Shown: piece by piece, positions 6,026 to 15,151 of the stretch | Position numbering within the stretch: position 1 is the stretch's first letter | Layout: each line of letters opens with the position of its first letter | Source of the DNA: Tissierella simiarum | GTDB lineage: Bacteria > Bacillota > Clostridia > Tissierellales > Tissierellaceae | DNA length: 49,855 nucleotides | Assembly (NCBI RefSeq): GCF_018917865.1 | Contig: NZ_JAHLPM010000022.1 | Coordinates: 1-49,855, forward strand | Direction of reading: 5' to 3' | Made by a program: the position numbers and the translations under genes | Notes under the pieces: generated by a model | The model's input: only the letters and a program-made list of their open reading frames with translations | What the model was told of the DNA's origin: nothing | Database searches by the model: none

Positions 6026-7432
6026 GTGTCAAATCAACAGCCTAAGAAAGAGATGGACAATATTGTAGAAAAATCAGAAGGACTAAAACGTTCTATGAAG
6101 ACCCATCAAATAATGATGCTGGGTATAGGTGGAACAATTGGAACAGGACTATTTTTAGGTTCAGGCTATGTACTACAACAAGCAGGGCCAGGAGGTACTT
6201 TATTAGCATATCTTTTTGGAGCAGTAATAATGTATTTGATGATGTTTTGTTTGGGAGAATTATTAGTTGAAATGCCAGTAGCAGGAACAGTACAAGCTTA
6301 TGCAACAGAATTAATTAATCCTAGTATGGGATTTACAGTAGGATGGGTAAAATGGTTATCATACGCTATTACTATACCCTCACAACTTGTGGCTTCATCA
6401 ATAATTATGAAAAATATTTTTCCTAATGTTAATTCAATAGTATGGATTATAGGCTTTACAATATTATTATTTATTTTAAATGCAGTACCTAGTGATAAAT
6501 ATGGTAAATCATCTTTCTGGTTTAGCAGTATAAAATTCATTTTAATTGTAGTATTTTTTATCTTAGGAGTAGGAATGATTACGGGAATAGTAGGAGGAAA
6601 AGCTGTTGGATTTAGTAATTTTACAAACGATGGAGGACTTTTTCCTAATGGTATGAGGGCAGTAGTAATGACTATGATGACAGCAGCTTTTGCCTATGGA
6701 GGAGCAGACATATTTGCAAGTGCAGCAAGTGAAAGTGAAAATCCCGAAAAAGACTTGCCACGTGCTATACATGCTACAATATGGGGATTAATAATAAGTT
6801 ATATGGCCAGCTTAATAGTATTAATAGCTGTGTTGCCGTGGAGAAGTGCTGATTTAGCGGGAAGCCCCTTTGCATATGTATTTAAATTAGCAGGAATACA
6901 ATCAGCAGAATTAATAATAAACATCGTAGTATTGACATCAGCTTTATCTTCAGCAAACGCTTTCATATACTCAAGTACAAGATCTTTATGGTCGATGGGT
7001 AATTACAACCAAGCACCAAAGTTTGTATCTAAAGTAAATAAAAATAAAGTTCCAATGAATGCTTTGATTTTTACTATGATTTTTGCAGTATGTGCTGTTG
7101 TATCAAGTATAGTAGCACCAGGAACAGTATATTTATTTTTAACCTCAATAATAGGTATAAGTAATATTTTTATTTATGTTCTTTATGCAGTATGCTTATT
7201 CTTATTTAGAAAAAGATATACGAAAAACGGTGGAGAAATATCTAACTTAAAATTCAAAACACCTTTATATCCAATAACACCAATAGTATTAATAGTATTA
7301 TGTTTGACCGTATTTTTAGGAATGTTCTTTGATCCTACACAAAAGCTAGCATTAATATTAGGAATACCGACATATGCTGCGTTCTATATAGGATCAACAA
7401 TATATAATAAATCAAAAAAGAGTAACTTATAA
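6026..7432 (+). CDS. RocE-like amino acid permease (APC superfamily)
   Basis: The 468-residue membrane protein starts at GTG 6026 behind AGGAGG (6011-6016). A longer frame from ATG 5927 would span the sigma-54 promoter and has no ribosome-binding site. After a short charged N-terminus, IGGTIGTGLFLGSG marks the first, substrate-binding helix of amino acid/polyamine/organocation permeases. About 12 hydrophobic segments follow. ASESENPEKDLPRAI is the conserved cytoplasmic loop. The gene follows the sigma-54 promoter and is 40 bp from rocB. Substrate arginine, ornithine or another cationic amino acid is inferred from the Roc context and not readable from the protein. Confidence 0.88.
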   Translation: MSNQQPKKEMDNIVEKSEGLKRSMKTHQIMMLGIGGTIGTGLFLGSGYVLQQAGPGGTLLAYLFGAVIMYLMMFCLGELLVEMPVAGTVQAYATELINPSMGFTVGWVKWLSYAITIPSQLVASSIIMKNIFPNVNSIVWIIGFTILLFILNAVPSDKYGKSSFWFSSIKFILIVVFFILGVGMITGIVGGKAVGFSNFTNDGGLFPNGMRAVVMTMMTAAFAYGGADIFASAASESENPEKDLPRAIHATIWGLIISYMASLIVLIAVLPWRSADLAGSPFAYVFKLAGIQSAELIINIVVLTSALSSANAFIYSSTRSLWSMGNYNQAPKFVSKVNKNKVPMNALIFTMIFAVCAVVSSIVAPGTVYLFLTSIIGISNIFIYVLYAVCLFLFRKRYTKNGGEISNLKFKTPLYPITPIVLIVLCLTVFLGMFFDPTQKLALILGIPTYAAFYIGSTIYNKSKKSNL

Positions 7433-7472
7433 AATAAATTTAAGAATTATAAAAAATTTAGGAGGTAAAGAT

Positions 7473-9131
7473 ATGAATAACAAACTTGCGGCAAGAATAG
7501 AACAAATTGCTGTAGAATTAACAAATGAATTAAGTGTAGTAGATACTCCAGGAGAATTGGATTCAGTACAAAAAGTATATGATATCTTTTCTGAAATGGA
7601 TTATTACAAGGAAAATCCACAGGATTTGAAATTTGTAGATGCAATTAATGATAAGCTTGGCAGAAAAAGTGTAGTTGCTGTATTAAGAGGAAGAAAAGGC
7701 AATAGCAAAAAAACTGTATTAATGATAGGTCACACAGATACAGTTGGTATTTCAGACTATGGAAGTTTAAAAGAATATGCCAATAAACCTTATGAATTAA
7801 CAGAAAAGTTTAAGAAAATTTCTTCTTCACTGCCTGAAGAGGTAAGGAAAGATTTAGAGTCAGGTGATTATTTATTTGGCCGTGGTCTTTTCGATATGAA
7901 AACTGGTGATGCTATTATAATGGCTTTGATGGAAGAAATATCAAAGGATATTGGAAATTTTGAAGGAAATTTAATTTATGCTGCAGTTTGTGATGAAGAA
8001 GGAAACTCAGGAGGTATGTTATCTGTAGTGCCAGAATTAGTAAAAATGCAGGAAGAAGAAGGCTTTGATTATTTAGCACTTTTAGATACAGATTATATGA
8101 CGTCTGAATTTGAAGGTGATGAAAATAAATATATCTATATTGGTACAGTCGGTAAGTTAATGCCGTCATTTTATGTAGTCGGGAAAGAAACTCATGTTGG
8201 AGAGTCATTTAAGGGTATAGATCCAAATCAAATTGCTTCTTCAATTACAAATAGAATCAATTTAAATGCAGATTTTTGTGACGTAGCAGAAGGAGAAGTC
8301 TCACTTCCTCCAATTACATTAAAGCAAAGAGATTTAAAGCCAGAATATTCAGTACAAATAGCTAAAACATCTACTTTATTTTTTAATTATGCAACTCATT
8401 GCAGTACACCGGATGAGGTATTAAAGAAGATGAAAGATGCAGCAAAGGAAGCTTTTCAATCTACTATTGATAATTTAAATATACAATATGAAAGATTTTG
8501 TGATCTAGCAGGAAGAAAATATGAAAAACTACCTTGGGAAGCAAGAGTATTATCTTATGAGGAATTATATGAAAAAGTAAGAGCGGAAATAGGTAGTAAA
8601 TTAGATGAGAGAATGGCTGAATTTACAGAAGAAATGATGAAGGATGAATCTATAGATCAAAGAGAATTTTCACTTAAAATGGTAGAAGAAGTCCATAGTC
8701 TATGGTCAGATAGAGAACCAGTTGTTATAGTATATTTTACACCACCATATTATCCACATATCTATGTAGAAGGAAGTGCACCAAAGGAAAAAGCTTTGCT
8801 TGATGCAGTAGCAGATGCTATAAATACAACAGAGTCAGATTATAACTTAGTTTATAAAAAGTTTTTCCCATATATTTCAGATTTAAGTTATGGAGCAGCA
8901 CCAAAAGATCCAAAGATTATAGCGGCATTAAAAGATAATATGCCAGGTTTTGGTATAAAATACGATTTACCTCTAGAAGATATGCAGAAACTTGATTTAC
9001 CAGTACTTGATATAGGAAGTTTTGGAAAGGATGCACATAAATTTACAGAAAGAATAGAGAAAAAATATTCCTTTGAAGTAGCACCTGTATTAGTATATAA
9101 AACAGTTATGAATCTATTAAAGAATAACTAA
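7473..9131 (+). CDS. rocB: RocB-type M20 family metallohydrolase
   Basis: The 552-residue protein belongs to the M20 zinc peptidase/amidohydrolase group. GHTDTVG supplies the first metal histidine and aspartate, GRGLFDMKTG the bridging aspartate region, CDEEGNSGG the catalytic glutamate and LLDTDY a further ligand. A late KDAHKFTE supplies the last histidine. The length and the phrases GKETHVGESF and PPYYPHIY match RocB of arginine catabolism rather than di- or tripeptidases. RocB's exact reaction is not well established. AGGAGG lies 8 bp before the ATG. It closes the sigma-54-controlled permease-rocB operon and ends in a bidirectional terminator. Confidence 0.85.
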   Translation: MNNKLAARIEQIAVELTNELSVVDTPGELDSVQKVYDIFSEMDYYKENPQDLKFVDAINDKLGRKSVVAVLRGRKGNSKKTVLMIGHTDTVGISDYGSLKEYANKPYELTEKFKKISSSLPEEVRKDLESGDYLFGRGLFDMKTGDAIIMALMEEISKDIGNFEGNLIYAAVCDEEGNSGGMLSVVPELVKMQEEEGFDYLALLDTDYMTSEFEGDENKYIYIGTVGKLMPSFYVVGKETHVGESFKGIDPNQIASSITNRINLNADFCDVAEGEVSLPPITLKQRDLKPEYSVQIAKTSTLFFNYATHCSTPDEVLKKMKDAAKEAFQSTIDNLNIQYERFCDLAGRKYEKLPWEARVLSYEELYEKVRAEIGSKLDERMAEFTEEMMKDESIDQREFSLKMVEEVHSLWSDREPVVIVYFTPPYYPHIYVEGSAPKEKALLDAVADAINTTESDYNLVYKKFFPYISDLSYGAAPKDPKIIAALKDNMPGFGIKYDLPLEDMQKLDLPVLDIGSFGKDAHKFTERIEKKYSFEVAPVLVYKTVMNLLKNN

Positions 9132-9153
9132 CTAAATTTTTGTTTGTTTAAAA

Positions 9154-9194
9154 AATTGGTGGATAGCCCATTAAGGCTTCCACCAGTTTTTCTA
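9154..9194. terminator. Bidirectional terminator between rocB and fabZ
   Basis: GGTGGA (9158-9163) pairs with TCCACC (9179-9184), and the inner AGCC pairs with GGCT across a one-base bulge. A-rich and T-rich flanks on both sides let it serve both convergent genes. Confidence 0.8.
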
Positions 9195-9623
9195 TTCAAT
9201 AGCAAATAAAAACTCTCCTTCTGCCGCTAATTCATTATCTACATAAGCTTTACCTTTGCCAATACCTATAGCTCCTCTTAGTTTTATTATTTCCACTTCA
9301 ATTTTTAGAGTATCTCCAGGCACTACTTTTTTTCTGAAACGAAATTTATTAATTCCTGCAAAATAAGGGGTTTTACCTTTAAATTTTTCATCACCTAAGA
9401 GTATTACAGCCCCAACCTGAGCCATAGTTTCAATAATAATTACTCCAGGCATTACAGGCATATTAGGAAAATGTCCCTGGAAATAAGGTTCATTAACGGT
9501 TATATTTTTATATCCTGTACCTTTTATACCTATTTCACCTATTTCTACTTTATCTACAAAGAGAAAAGGATACCTATGGGGAATTATAGCTTTAATATCG
9601 TTAACATTTAGAAGCTTTTCCAT
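9192..9623 (-). CDS. fabZ: 3-hydroxyacyl-ACP dehydratase FabZ
   Basis: The 143-residue hot-dog-fold protein has the full FabZ signature. [13 protein letters not shown] is near the N-terminus, followed by catalytic His51 in [11 protein letters not shown] and Glu65 in IIIETMAQ. It removes water from 3-hydroxyacyl-ACP in the elongation cycle. GAGGTG precedes the ATG at 9623. It is transcribed away from the fab operon, with 241 bp of shared upstream region. In many clostridia fabZ lies inside the fab/acc cluster, so the separate divergent position is a local rearrangement. Coordinated control could come from the inverted repeat in the shared region. Confidence 0.95.
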   Translation of the reverse strand: MEKLLNVNDIKAIIPHRYPFLFVDKVEIGEIGIKGTGYKNITVNEPYFQGHFPNMPVMPGVIIIETMAQVGAVILLGDEKFKGKTPYFAGINKFRFRKKVVPGDTLKIEVEIIKLRGAIGIGKGKAYVDNELAAEGEFLFAIE

Positions 9624-9687
9624 TATTTCACCTCGTTTTCAACTTATTTGTATTGTTTTTAATAATTGACTATTTAATAATGTTAAT

Positions 9688-9722
9688 ATATACTAATTCT
9701 TAAAGTTTTTGAATTAGTATAT
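9688..9722. promoter_or_regulatory. 12-bp inverted repeat in the fabZ-fabH divergent region
   Basis: ATATACTAATTC (9688-9699) is perfectly complementary to GAATTAGTATAT (9711-9722) with an 11-bp spacer. It sits between the two divergent genes, upstream of the fabH promoter, so it is a candidate operator for a fatty-acid regulator. It does not read as a FapR box, whose half-sites face the other way. It does not read as the FabT TTTGA-N3-TCAAA site either. Confidence 0.5.
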
Positions 9723-9748
9723 TCTAATAATATACAAATTTTTATTAT

Positions 9749-9778
9749 TTAGCAAATAATACAATAAAATGATATAAT
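9749..9778 (+). promoter_or_regulatory. Probable promoter of the fab operon
   Basis: TATAAT at 9773-9778 is a perfect -10. A weak TTAGCA (9749-9754) lies 18 bp upstream. The RNA would begin near 9785, just before the short leader ORF. Confidence 0.5.
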
Positions 9779-9811
9779 AGGCTGTGAATATTAATTTTAA
9801 AGGGGGTGATA

Positions 9812-9847
9812 ATGGAAATAGCAGAAGATGACCTTCAAACACAATAA
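9812..9847 (+). CDS. 11-codon leader ORF before fabH
   Basis: ATG at 9812 follows a very strong AAAGGGGGTG ribosome-binding site and encodes MEIAEDDLQTQ before TAA at 9845. fabH begins 17 bp after the stop with its own GGAGGTGG. The coding call rests only on the ribosome-binding site and position. It could be a translated leader, a translational coupling device or the remnant of a lost first gene. Many clostridial fab operons have a regulator gene at this place. Confidence 0.4.
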   Translation: MEIAEDDLQTQ

Positions 9848-9864
9848 AAAATGGAGGTGGAAAA

Positions 9865-10866
9865 TTGAATAATTATTCTGTAGGAATATCTGGTGTTGGT
9901 AGTTATGTTCCAGAAAAAGTTATTACTAACTTTGATTTAAGTAAGCTAGTAGATACTTCTGATGAATGGATTATTGAAAGAACAGGTATTAAAGAAAGAA
10001 GAGTTGTTGAAAAACATATTGCTACCTCTGATATAGCAACTTTAGCTGCTAAAAATGCACTAAAGGATGGAAATATCGCACCAGAAGAAATTGATCTCAT
10101 TATAGTTGCAACAGTAACCCCTGACAATGCATTTCCTTCAACAGCTTGTATAGTTCAGAAAAATTTAGGTGCAACTAAAGCAGCAGCTTTTGATATAAAT
10201 GTTGGCTGTTCTGGATTTATTTATGGCTTAGCAACAGGAGCGAATTTTATTAAAACCGGAGTTTATAAAAAAGTTTTAGTAATTGGGGGAGAAGTCTTAT
10301 CCAAAATTATTAACTGGGAAGATAGAAATACCTGTGTATTATTTGGTGACGGCGCAGGAGCATGTATATTAGAAAGATGTGAAGATGGGTTTGGAATTCT
10401 TTCTTTTGAACTGGGAGCTGATGGTGCTAATGGCCAAGCTTTAATTCAGCCAGCTGGTGGCTCTAGATTACCAGCTAGTTATGAAACCGTTAAAAACAAT
10501 CTTCATACTATTAAGATGGATGGGAAAGAGGTATTTAAATTTGCTGTAAGGGTTATGGAAAAAGCTTCTATAAATGCTTTAATTAAAGCTAATCTTTCTA
10601 TGGAGGATTTAGATTTTTTAATTCCTCATCAAGCCAATATTAGAATTATAGATGCAGCAGCGAAGAGACTAAAGCTAGGAAAGGATAAGGTTTATGTAAA
10701 TTTAAATAAATATGGAAACATGTCTTCAGCTTCTATTCCAGTATCATTAGATGAAGCCTTGGAAGAAAAAAGAATAAATAAAGGAGACATAGTACTATTA
10801 GTAGCCTTTGGTGCTGGTTTAACTTGGGGCTCGGTAGTTATGAAGTGGAATAAGGAGGGAAGATAA
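9865..10866 (+). CDS. fabH: 3-oxoacyl-ACP synthase III (FabH)
   Basis: The 333-residue protein starts fatty-acid synthesis by condensing an acyl-CoA primer with malonyl-ACP. The Cys-His-Asn triad is visible: Cys115 in NVGCSGF, His255 in IPHQAN and Asn285 in NKYGNMSSAS. The start is TTG at 9865, placed 8 bp after GGAGGTGG, and the protein begins directly with the KAS III N-terminus. It is the first full gene of a six-gene operon. Three bases separate it from fabK. Confidence 0.95.
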   Translation: MNNYSVGISGVGSYVPEKVITNFDLSKLVDTSDEWIIERTGIKERRVVEKHIATSDIATLAAKNALKDGNIAPEEIDLIIVATVTPDNAFPSTACIVQKNLGATKAAAFDINVGCSGFIYGLATGANFIKTGVYKKVLVIGGEVLSKIINWEDRNTCVLFGDGAGACILERCEDGFGILSFELGADGANGQALIQPAGGSRLPASYETVKNNLHTIKMDGKEVFKFAVRVMEKASINALIKANLSMEDLDFLIPHQANIRIIDAAAKRLKLGKDKVYVNLNKYGNMSSASIPVSLDEALEEKRINKGDIVLLVAFGAGLTWGSVVMKWNKEGR

Positions 10867-10869
10867 ATT

Positions 10870-11829
10870 ATGTTTCATACAAGAATATGTGAAATATTAA
10901 ACATAAAGTATCCAATATTACAAGGAGGAATGGCTTGGGTAGCTACTCACGAATTAGCGGCGGCAGTTTCAGAAGCAGGAGGTTTGGGTATTATAGCTGC
11001 AGGTAATGCTCCAAAAGAGGTAGTGAGGGATGAAATAAGAAAGCTAAAGAATTTAACTGATAAACCTTTTGGTGTAAATATCATGCTGATGTCACCTTTT
11101 GCTGAAGATATTGTAGGTATAGTATGCGATGAAAAGGTTCCTGTTGTAACTACAGGTGCAGGAAATCCAGGAAAATTTATTAAAAAATTAAAAGAACATG
11201 ACGTAAAAATCATACCTGTAGTACCTACTGTATCTTTAGCCATAAGACTTGAACGTGAAGGTGTAGATGCCTTAATTGTAGAAGGAACCGAAGCAGGAGG
11301 ACATATAGGAGAGTTAACTACTTTTGCGTTAGTTCCTCAAGTAGTAGATTCAGTTAAAATTCCTGTTATAGCAGCAGGTGGAGTTGGTGATGGTAGAGGA
11401 TTTTTAGCTGCTTTATCTTTGGGGGCAGAAGGAGTACAAATAGGAACTAGATTTGTATGTTCTACAGAAGCTAAAGTTCACTTAAACTATAAAGAAGCTA
11501 TTATAAAGGCAAAAGATAGGGATGCACAAGTAACTGGAAGAAGCACTGGATACCCTGTTAGAGCTTTAAAGAATAGATTTACAAAGGAATACTTGGCCCT
11601 CGAAAAATCTGGAGTACCTTTTGAAGAATTAGAGGAATTAGGTGCAGGAAGATTAAAATTAGCCGTTGTAGAAGGAGATATAAATTATGGATCTTTAATG
11701 GCAGGACAAATATCTGGGTTAATTAAGGATATTAAGCCCTGTAAGGAGATTATTGAAGATATAATCATTTATGCAGTTAAAGAGTTAGACTTGTTATACT
11801 CTCTAAAGAGAGGTGACATTAATGAGTAA
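10870..11829 (+). CDS. fabK: FMN-dependent enoyl-ACP reductase FabK
   Basis: The 319-residue TIM-barrel flavoprotein is of the nitronate-monooxygenase/FabK family. YPILQGGMAWVA is at the N-terminus, EAGGHIGE carries the family's active-site histidine, and AAGGVGDGRG and GVQIGTRF form the phosphate-binding end of the barrel. It performs the last reduction of the elongation cycle. No fabI is present in the operon, so FabK is probably the working enoyl reductase, a type known to be insensitive to triclosan. The stop overlaps the fabD start by 8 bp. Confidence 0.95.
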   Translation: MFHTRICEILNIKYPILQGGMAWVATHELAAAVSEAGGLGIIAAGNAPKEVVRDEIRKLKNLTDKPFGVNIMLMSPFAEDIVGIVCDEKVPVVTTGAGNPGKFIKKLKEHDVKIIPVVPTVSLAIRLEREGVDALIVEGTEAGGHIGELTTFALVPQVVDSVKIPVIAAGGVGDGRGFLAALSLGAEGVQIGTRFVCSTEAKVHLNYKEAIIKAKDRDAQVTGRSTGYPVRALKNRFTKEYLALEKSGVPFEELEELGAGRLKLAVVEGDINYGSLMAGQISGLIKDIKPCKEIIEDIIIYAVKELDLLYSLKRGDINE

Positions 11830-12781
11830 GCTAGCCTTTATATTTCCTGGGCAAGGTTCTCAGTATGTAGGAATGGGAAAAGACTTCTATGAAAATTTTG
11901 AAGAATCTAGAAAAATTTATGATGAAGCTAATGAAGCTTTAAAGATGGATTTAAAAAACCTTTGCTTTAATGGATCTGAAGGAGAGTTAAGAAAAACAGA
12001 AAATACTCAGCCAGCTATATTGGCTACTAGTATAGCTATGTTAAAAGCTATAGAAAGAGAAGGTATTGACTGTGAATATACAGCAGGTTTAAGTTTAGGA
12101 GAGTATAGTTCCTTAGTAATGAGTGAAAGTCTCGATTTTAAAGATGCTCTAAAAATTGTAAAGGAACGAGGAAAGTTTATGCAGGAAGCTGTTCCAGAAG
12201 GAATTGGTGGAATGGTTGCAATTTTAGGATTAGATAAAGAAAAATTAACTCCTGTATTAGAAAAATCTAAGGATTTTGGAATAGTAGAAGTAGCTAACTA
12301 TAATAGTCCAGAGCAATTGGTTATTTCTGGAGAAAAAGAAGGATTAAAAATTGCTTGTAAAGAAGCACTAAAAGTAGGAGCCAAAAAAGCAATACCTTTG
12401 GCTGTTAGTGCACCTTTTCATACTAGTTTATTGATACCAGCAGGAGATAAATTAGAAAAAGAATTATCTCAAGTAGATATTAAAGGAGTAAATAAAAAAG
12501 TTGTATCTAATGTAGATGGAAAGCTAATAAATAACAAAGATGAAATAAAGAGTAAATTGGTAAATCAAGTTAGTCAATCTGTATTATGGCAGCAGTCTAT
12601 TGAGTTTATGATAAATGAAGGAGTTAATGTTTTCGTTGAAGTAGGTCCAGGCAAAAGTTTAACAGGCTTTGTGAAGCGTATTGGAAAATCTATGGGTAAA
12701 GAAATAAAAGCACTTAATATAACTAGTGTGTTGACCTTTGAAGAAACTGTTAATCGTATTAAAAGGGGGGACCTAATATGA
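11822..12781 (+). CDS. fabD: Malonyl-CoA:ACP transacylase FabD
   Basis: I start it at ATG 11822 (319 residues), just after GAGAGGTGA. An in-frame GTG at 11813 is part of the ribosome-binding site. The N-terminus is the classical FIFPGQGSQYVGMG. The catalytic serine is Ser91 in GLSLGEYSS and the histidine is His200 in APFHTSL. It loads malonyl groups on ACP. It overlaps fabK upstream and fabG downstream (ATGA), so the three are translationally coupled. Confidence 0.95.
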   Translation: MSKLAFIFPGQGSQYVGMGKDFYENFEESRKIYDEANEALKMDLKNLCFNGSEGELRKTENTQPAILATSIAMLKAIEREGIDCEYTAGLSLGEYSSLVMSESLDFKDALKIVKERGKFMQEAVPEGIGGMVAILGLDKEKLTPVLEKSKDFGIVEVANYNSPEQLVISGEKEGLKIACKEALKVGAKKAIPLAVSAPFHTSLLIPAGDKLEKELSQVDIKGVNKKVVSNVDGKLINNKDEIKSKLVNQVSQSVLWQQSIEFMINEGVNVFVEVGPGKSLTGFVKRIGKSMGKEIKALNITSVLTFEETVNRIKRGDLI

Positions 12782-13521
12782 ACTTAGAGAATAAAGTAGC
12801 CTTAATAACAGGTGGATCAAGAGGTATAGGAAAAGAAATTGCGTTAGAGTTATCAAAAAATGGGGTTAATATAGCTATTAGTTATATTAATAATGAAGAA
12901 ATGGCAAGAACAGTTATAGAACAAGTAAGAAAAAATGGTGTTAAGGGGATAATGGTTAAGGCAAATGTATCAAAGGAAGAAGAAGTATTATATATGATTA
13001 AAACCATAGAAGAGGAACTAGGATCTATTGATATACTAGTAAATAATGCAGGTGTAACAAAAGATAATTTACTAATAAGAATGAAAACAGAAGAATGGGA
13101 CGAAGTCATTGATGTTAATTTAAAAGGAACTTATCTTTGTACAAAAGCAGTAGCTAGATCAATGATGAAAAAAAGATATGGAAAAATAATTAATATTACT
13201 TCTATAGTAGGGATTACAGGGAATCCAGGACAAGGAAATTATAGTGCATCTAAAGCAGGAGTCATCGGTTTCACAAAATCTATGGCAAAAGAATTAGCTA
13301 GCCGTGGAATTAGAGTGAATGCTATTGCACCTGGTTTTGTAGAAACAGATATGACAGAGGTTTTAAAAGAAGATATAAAAGAAGAGATGTTAAAAACTAT
13401 ACCTTTGAAAAGGTTTGGAAATCCTAAAGATATTGCAAATTTAGCAGTATTTTTATCTAGTTGTAATTCTGATTATATTACAGGCCAAATAATAAGTGTA
13501 GACGGTGGAATGTCAATTTAA
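12778..13521 (+). CDS. fabG: 3-oxoacyl-ACP reductase FabG
   Basis: A 247-residue short-chain dehydrogenase. TGGSRGIG binds the NADPH phosphate, NNAG follows, and the Ser-Tyr-Lys catalytic set is seen in the segment around SIVG and NYSASKAG. The C-terminal [14 protein letters not shown] is typical of FabG. It shares the bases ATGA with the fabD stop. The protein performs the first reduction in the elongation cycle. Confidence 0.95.
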   Translation: MNLENKVALITGGSRGIGKEIALELSKNGVNIAISYINNEEMARTVIEQVRKNGVKGIMVKANVSKEEEVLYMIKTIEEELGSIDILVNNAGVTKDNLLIRMKTEEWDEVIDVNLKGTYLCTKAVARSMMKKRYGKIINITSIVGITGNPGQGNYSASKAGVIGFTKSMAKELASRGIRVNAIAPGFVETDMTEVLKEDIKEEMLKTIPLKRFGNPKDIANLAVFLSSCNSDYITGQIISVDGGMSI

Positions 13522-13541
13522 ATTTAAGGGAGGATATAAAA

Positions 13542-13775
13542 ATGATATTTGAAAAAGTAAGAAATATTATAACTGATCAGTTAGAGATTGATGATGTAGA
13601 GAGTATTACTATGGACACTTCTTTAATGAATGATTTAGAGGCAGATTCTTTGGATGCAGTAGAAATAATGATGGAATTAGAAGATGAATTTAACATAACC
13701 ATACCTGATGAAGATGCGGAGAAATTTAAGAATATTGGAGATATAGTTAGATATATTAAAAATAAAATTTCTTAA
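13542..13775 (+). CDS. acpP: Acyl carrier protein
   Basis: The 77-residue acidic four-helix protein has Ser36 in EADSLDAVE, the attachment point of 4'-phosphopantetheine. GGGAGG precedes the ATG. Its place between fabG and fabF is normal for type II fatty-acid operons. Confidence 0.96.
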   Translation: MIFEKVRNIITDQLEIDDVESITMDTSLMNDLEADSLDAVEIMMELEDEFNITIPDEDAEKFKNIGDIVRYIKNKIS

Positions 13776-13800
13776 TACTCTATTATAGGGAGGCATACAA

Positions 13801-15039
13801 TTGAAGAGGGTTGTAATAACTGGATTAGGTGCCATAACACCTATTGGAATAGGAAAAACAAATTATTGGAATTCCCTTCTGCAGGGAAAATCAGGTATTG
13901 GTTATATTAATCGTTTTGATACAGAAAACTATGAAGTAAAAATAGGAGCTGAAATCAAAGGTTTCAATCCATCAGATTTTATAGATAAAAGAGAAGCAAA
14001 AAGAATGGATAGATTTACTCAATATGCTGTAGCGGCTGCTAAGTTGGCGTTAGAAGACGGCTCAGTACCATTAAATAATTTAGATGTGGAGAAAGCAGGA
14101 GTTATTATAGGTTCTGGTATAGGAGGCATGGAAACCTTAGAGGAAGAACATAGTAAGTTAATAGAAAAAGGTCCGAGAAGAGTAAGTCCCTTTTTTATAC
14201 CTATGATGATTTCAAATATGGCATCAGGCCAAATATCTATGATTTTTGGATTTAAAGGACCCACCATGGCTATATCTACAGCTTGTGCTTCAGGAACTCA
14301 TGCTATAGGAGAAGCCTTTAAAATGATAAAGGAAGGCAAAATGGATATGATGATTGCTGGAGGAAGTGAAGCTACTATAACACCTATTTCATTAGCAGGT
14401 TTTTGTTCAATGAAAGCTCTTTCAACAAGAAATGATGATCCAATAAAAGCAAGTCGACCTTTTGATAGGGAAAGAGATGGATTTGTAATGGGAGAAGGAG
14501 CTGGTGTATTAATTTTAGAAGAATTAACTCATGCATTAAATCGGGGAGCAAATATATATGGAGAAATTGTTGGATATGGAGCTACATCAGATGCCTATCA
14601 TATAACTCAGCCAGAACCTAATGGAAATGGGGCTAAAGATGCAATGAAATTAGCTTTGGAAGAAGGTAAAATACATTATAGTAAAGTAGACTATATAAAT
14701 GCTCATGGTACAAGTACCTACTATAATGATAAGCTAGAAACTTTAGCCATAAAAAATTTATTTAAAGACCATGCTTATAACTTAAATATTAGTTCAACAA
14801 AATCTATGACAGGGCATTTATTAGGAGCTGCTGGTGGAATAGAGGCTATAGCTACTATATTAGCAATAAAAGAGGGTGTAATTCCTCCTACTATTAACTA
14901 TGAAAATCCTGATCCTGAATGTGATTTAAACTATACACCAAATATAGCTATAAACAAAGATATAACTTATGCATTATCCAATTCTCTTGGATTTGGAGGA
15001 CATAATGGTTCTATACTATTTAAGAAATATTTAGACTAA
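13801..15039 (+). CDS. fabF: 3-oxoacyl-ACP synthase II (FabF)
   Basis: The 412-residue condensing enzyme has the Cys-His-His triad in [23 protein letters not shown] and [10 protein letters not shown]. The start codon is TTG 13801 behind GGGAGG, since the protein begins at once with [15 protein letters not shown]. It elongates acyl-ACP. It is the last gene of the operon. No acc (acetyl-CoA carboxylase) genes follow, so these must be elsewhere. Confidence 0.95.
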   Translation: MKRVVITGLGAITPIGIGKTNYWNSLLQGKSGIGYINRFDTENYEVKIGAEIKGFNPSDFIDKREAKRMDRFTQYAVAAAKLALEDGSVPLNNLDVEKAGVIIGSGIGGMETLEEEHSKLIEKGPRRVSPFFIPMMISNMASGQISMIFGFKGPTMAISTACASGTHAIGEAFKMIKEGKMDMMIAGGSEATITPISLAGFCSMKALSTRNDDPIKASRPFDRERDGFVMGEGAGVLILEELTHALNRGANIYGEIVGYGATSDAYHITQPEPNGNGAKDAMKLALEEGKIHYSKVDYINAHGTSTYYNDKLETLAIKNLFKDHAYNLNISSTKSMTGHLLGAAGGIEAIATILAIKEGVIPPTINYENPDPECDLNYTPNIAINKDITYALSNSLGFGGHNGSILFKKYLD

Positions 15040-15043
15040 ACAT

Positions 15044-15074
15044 AGGCTTTGAAGGAATTCCTTCAAAGCCTTTT
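15044..15074 (+). terminator. Intrinsic terminator of the fab operon
   Basis: AGGCTTTGAAG (15044-15054) pairs perfectly with CTTCAAAGCCT (15061-15071) around a GAATTC loop, and a T-run follows. Confidence 0.92.
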
Positions 15075-15094
15075 AATATATTGTATAAACTTGT

Positions 15095-15122
15095 TTGTCC
15101 TATACAAATACTATGTTATACT
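15095..15122 (+). promoter_or_regulatory. Possible promoter of cca
   Basis: TTGTCC (15095-15100) and TATACT (15117-15122) with a 16-bp spacer lie between the fab terminator and the cca start. Confidence 0.4.
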
Positions 15123-15151
15123 AAAATAATAAAGATATATGGAGTGATGAT

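Noticed and set aside
9688-9722. Inverted repeat as a FapR box
   Set aside because: FapR sites read TTAGTA then TACTAA towards the centre; here the half-sites are in the opposite orientation and 11 bp apart.
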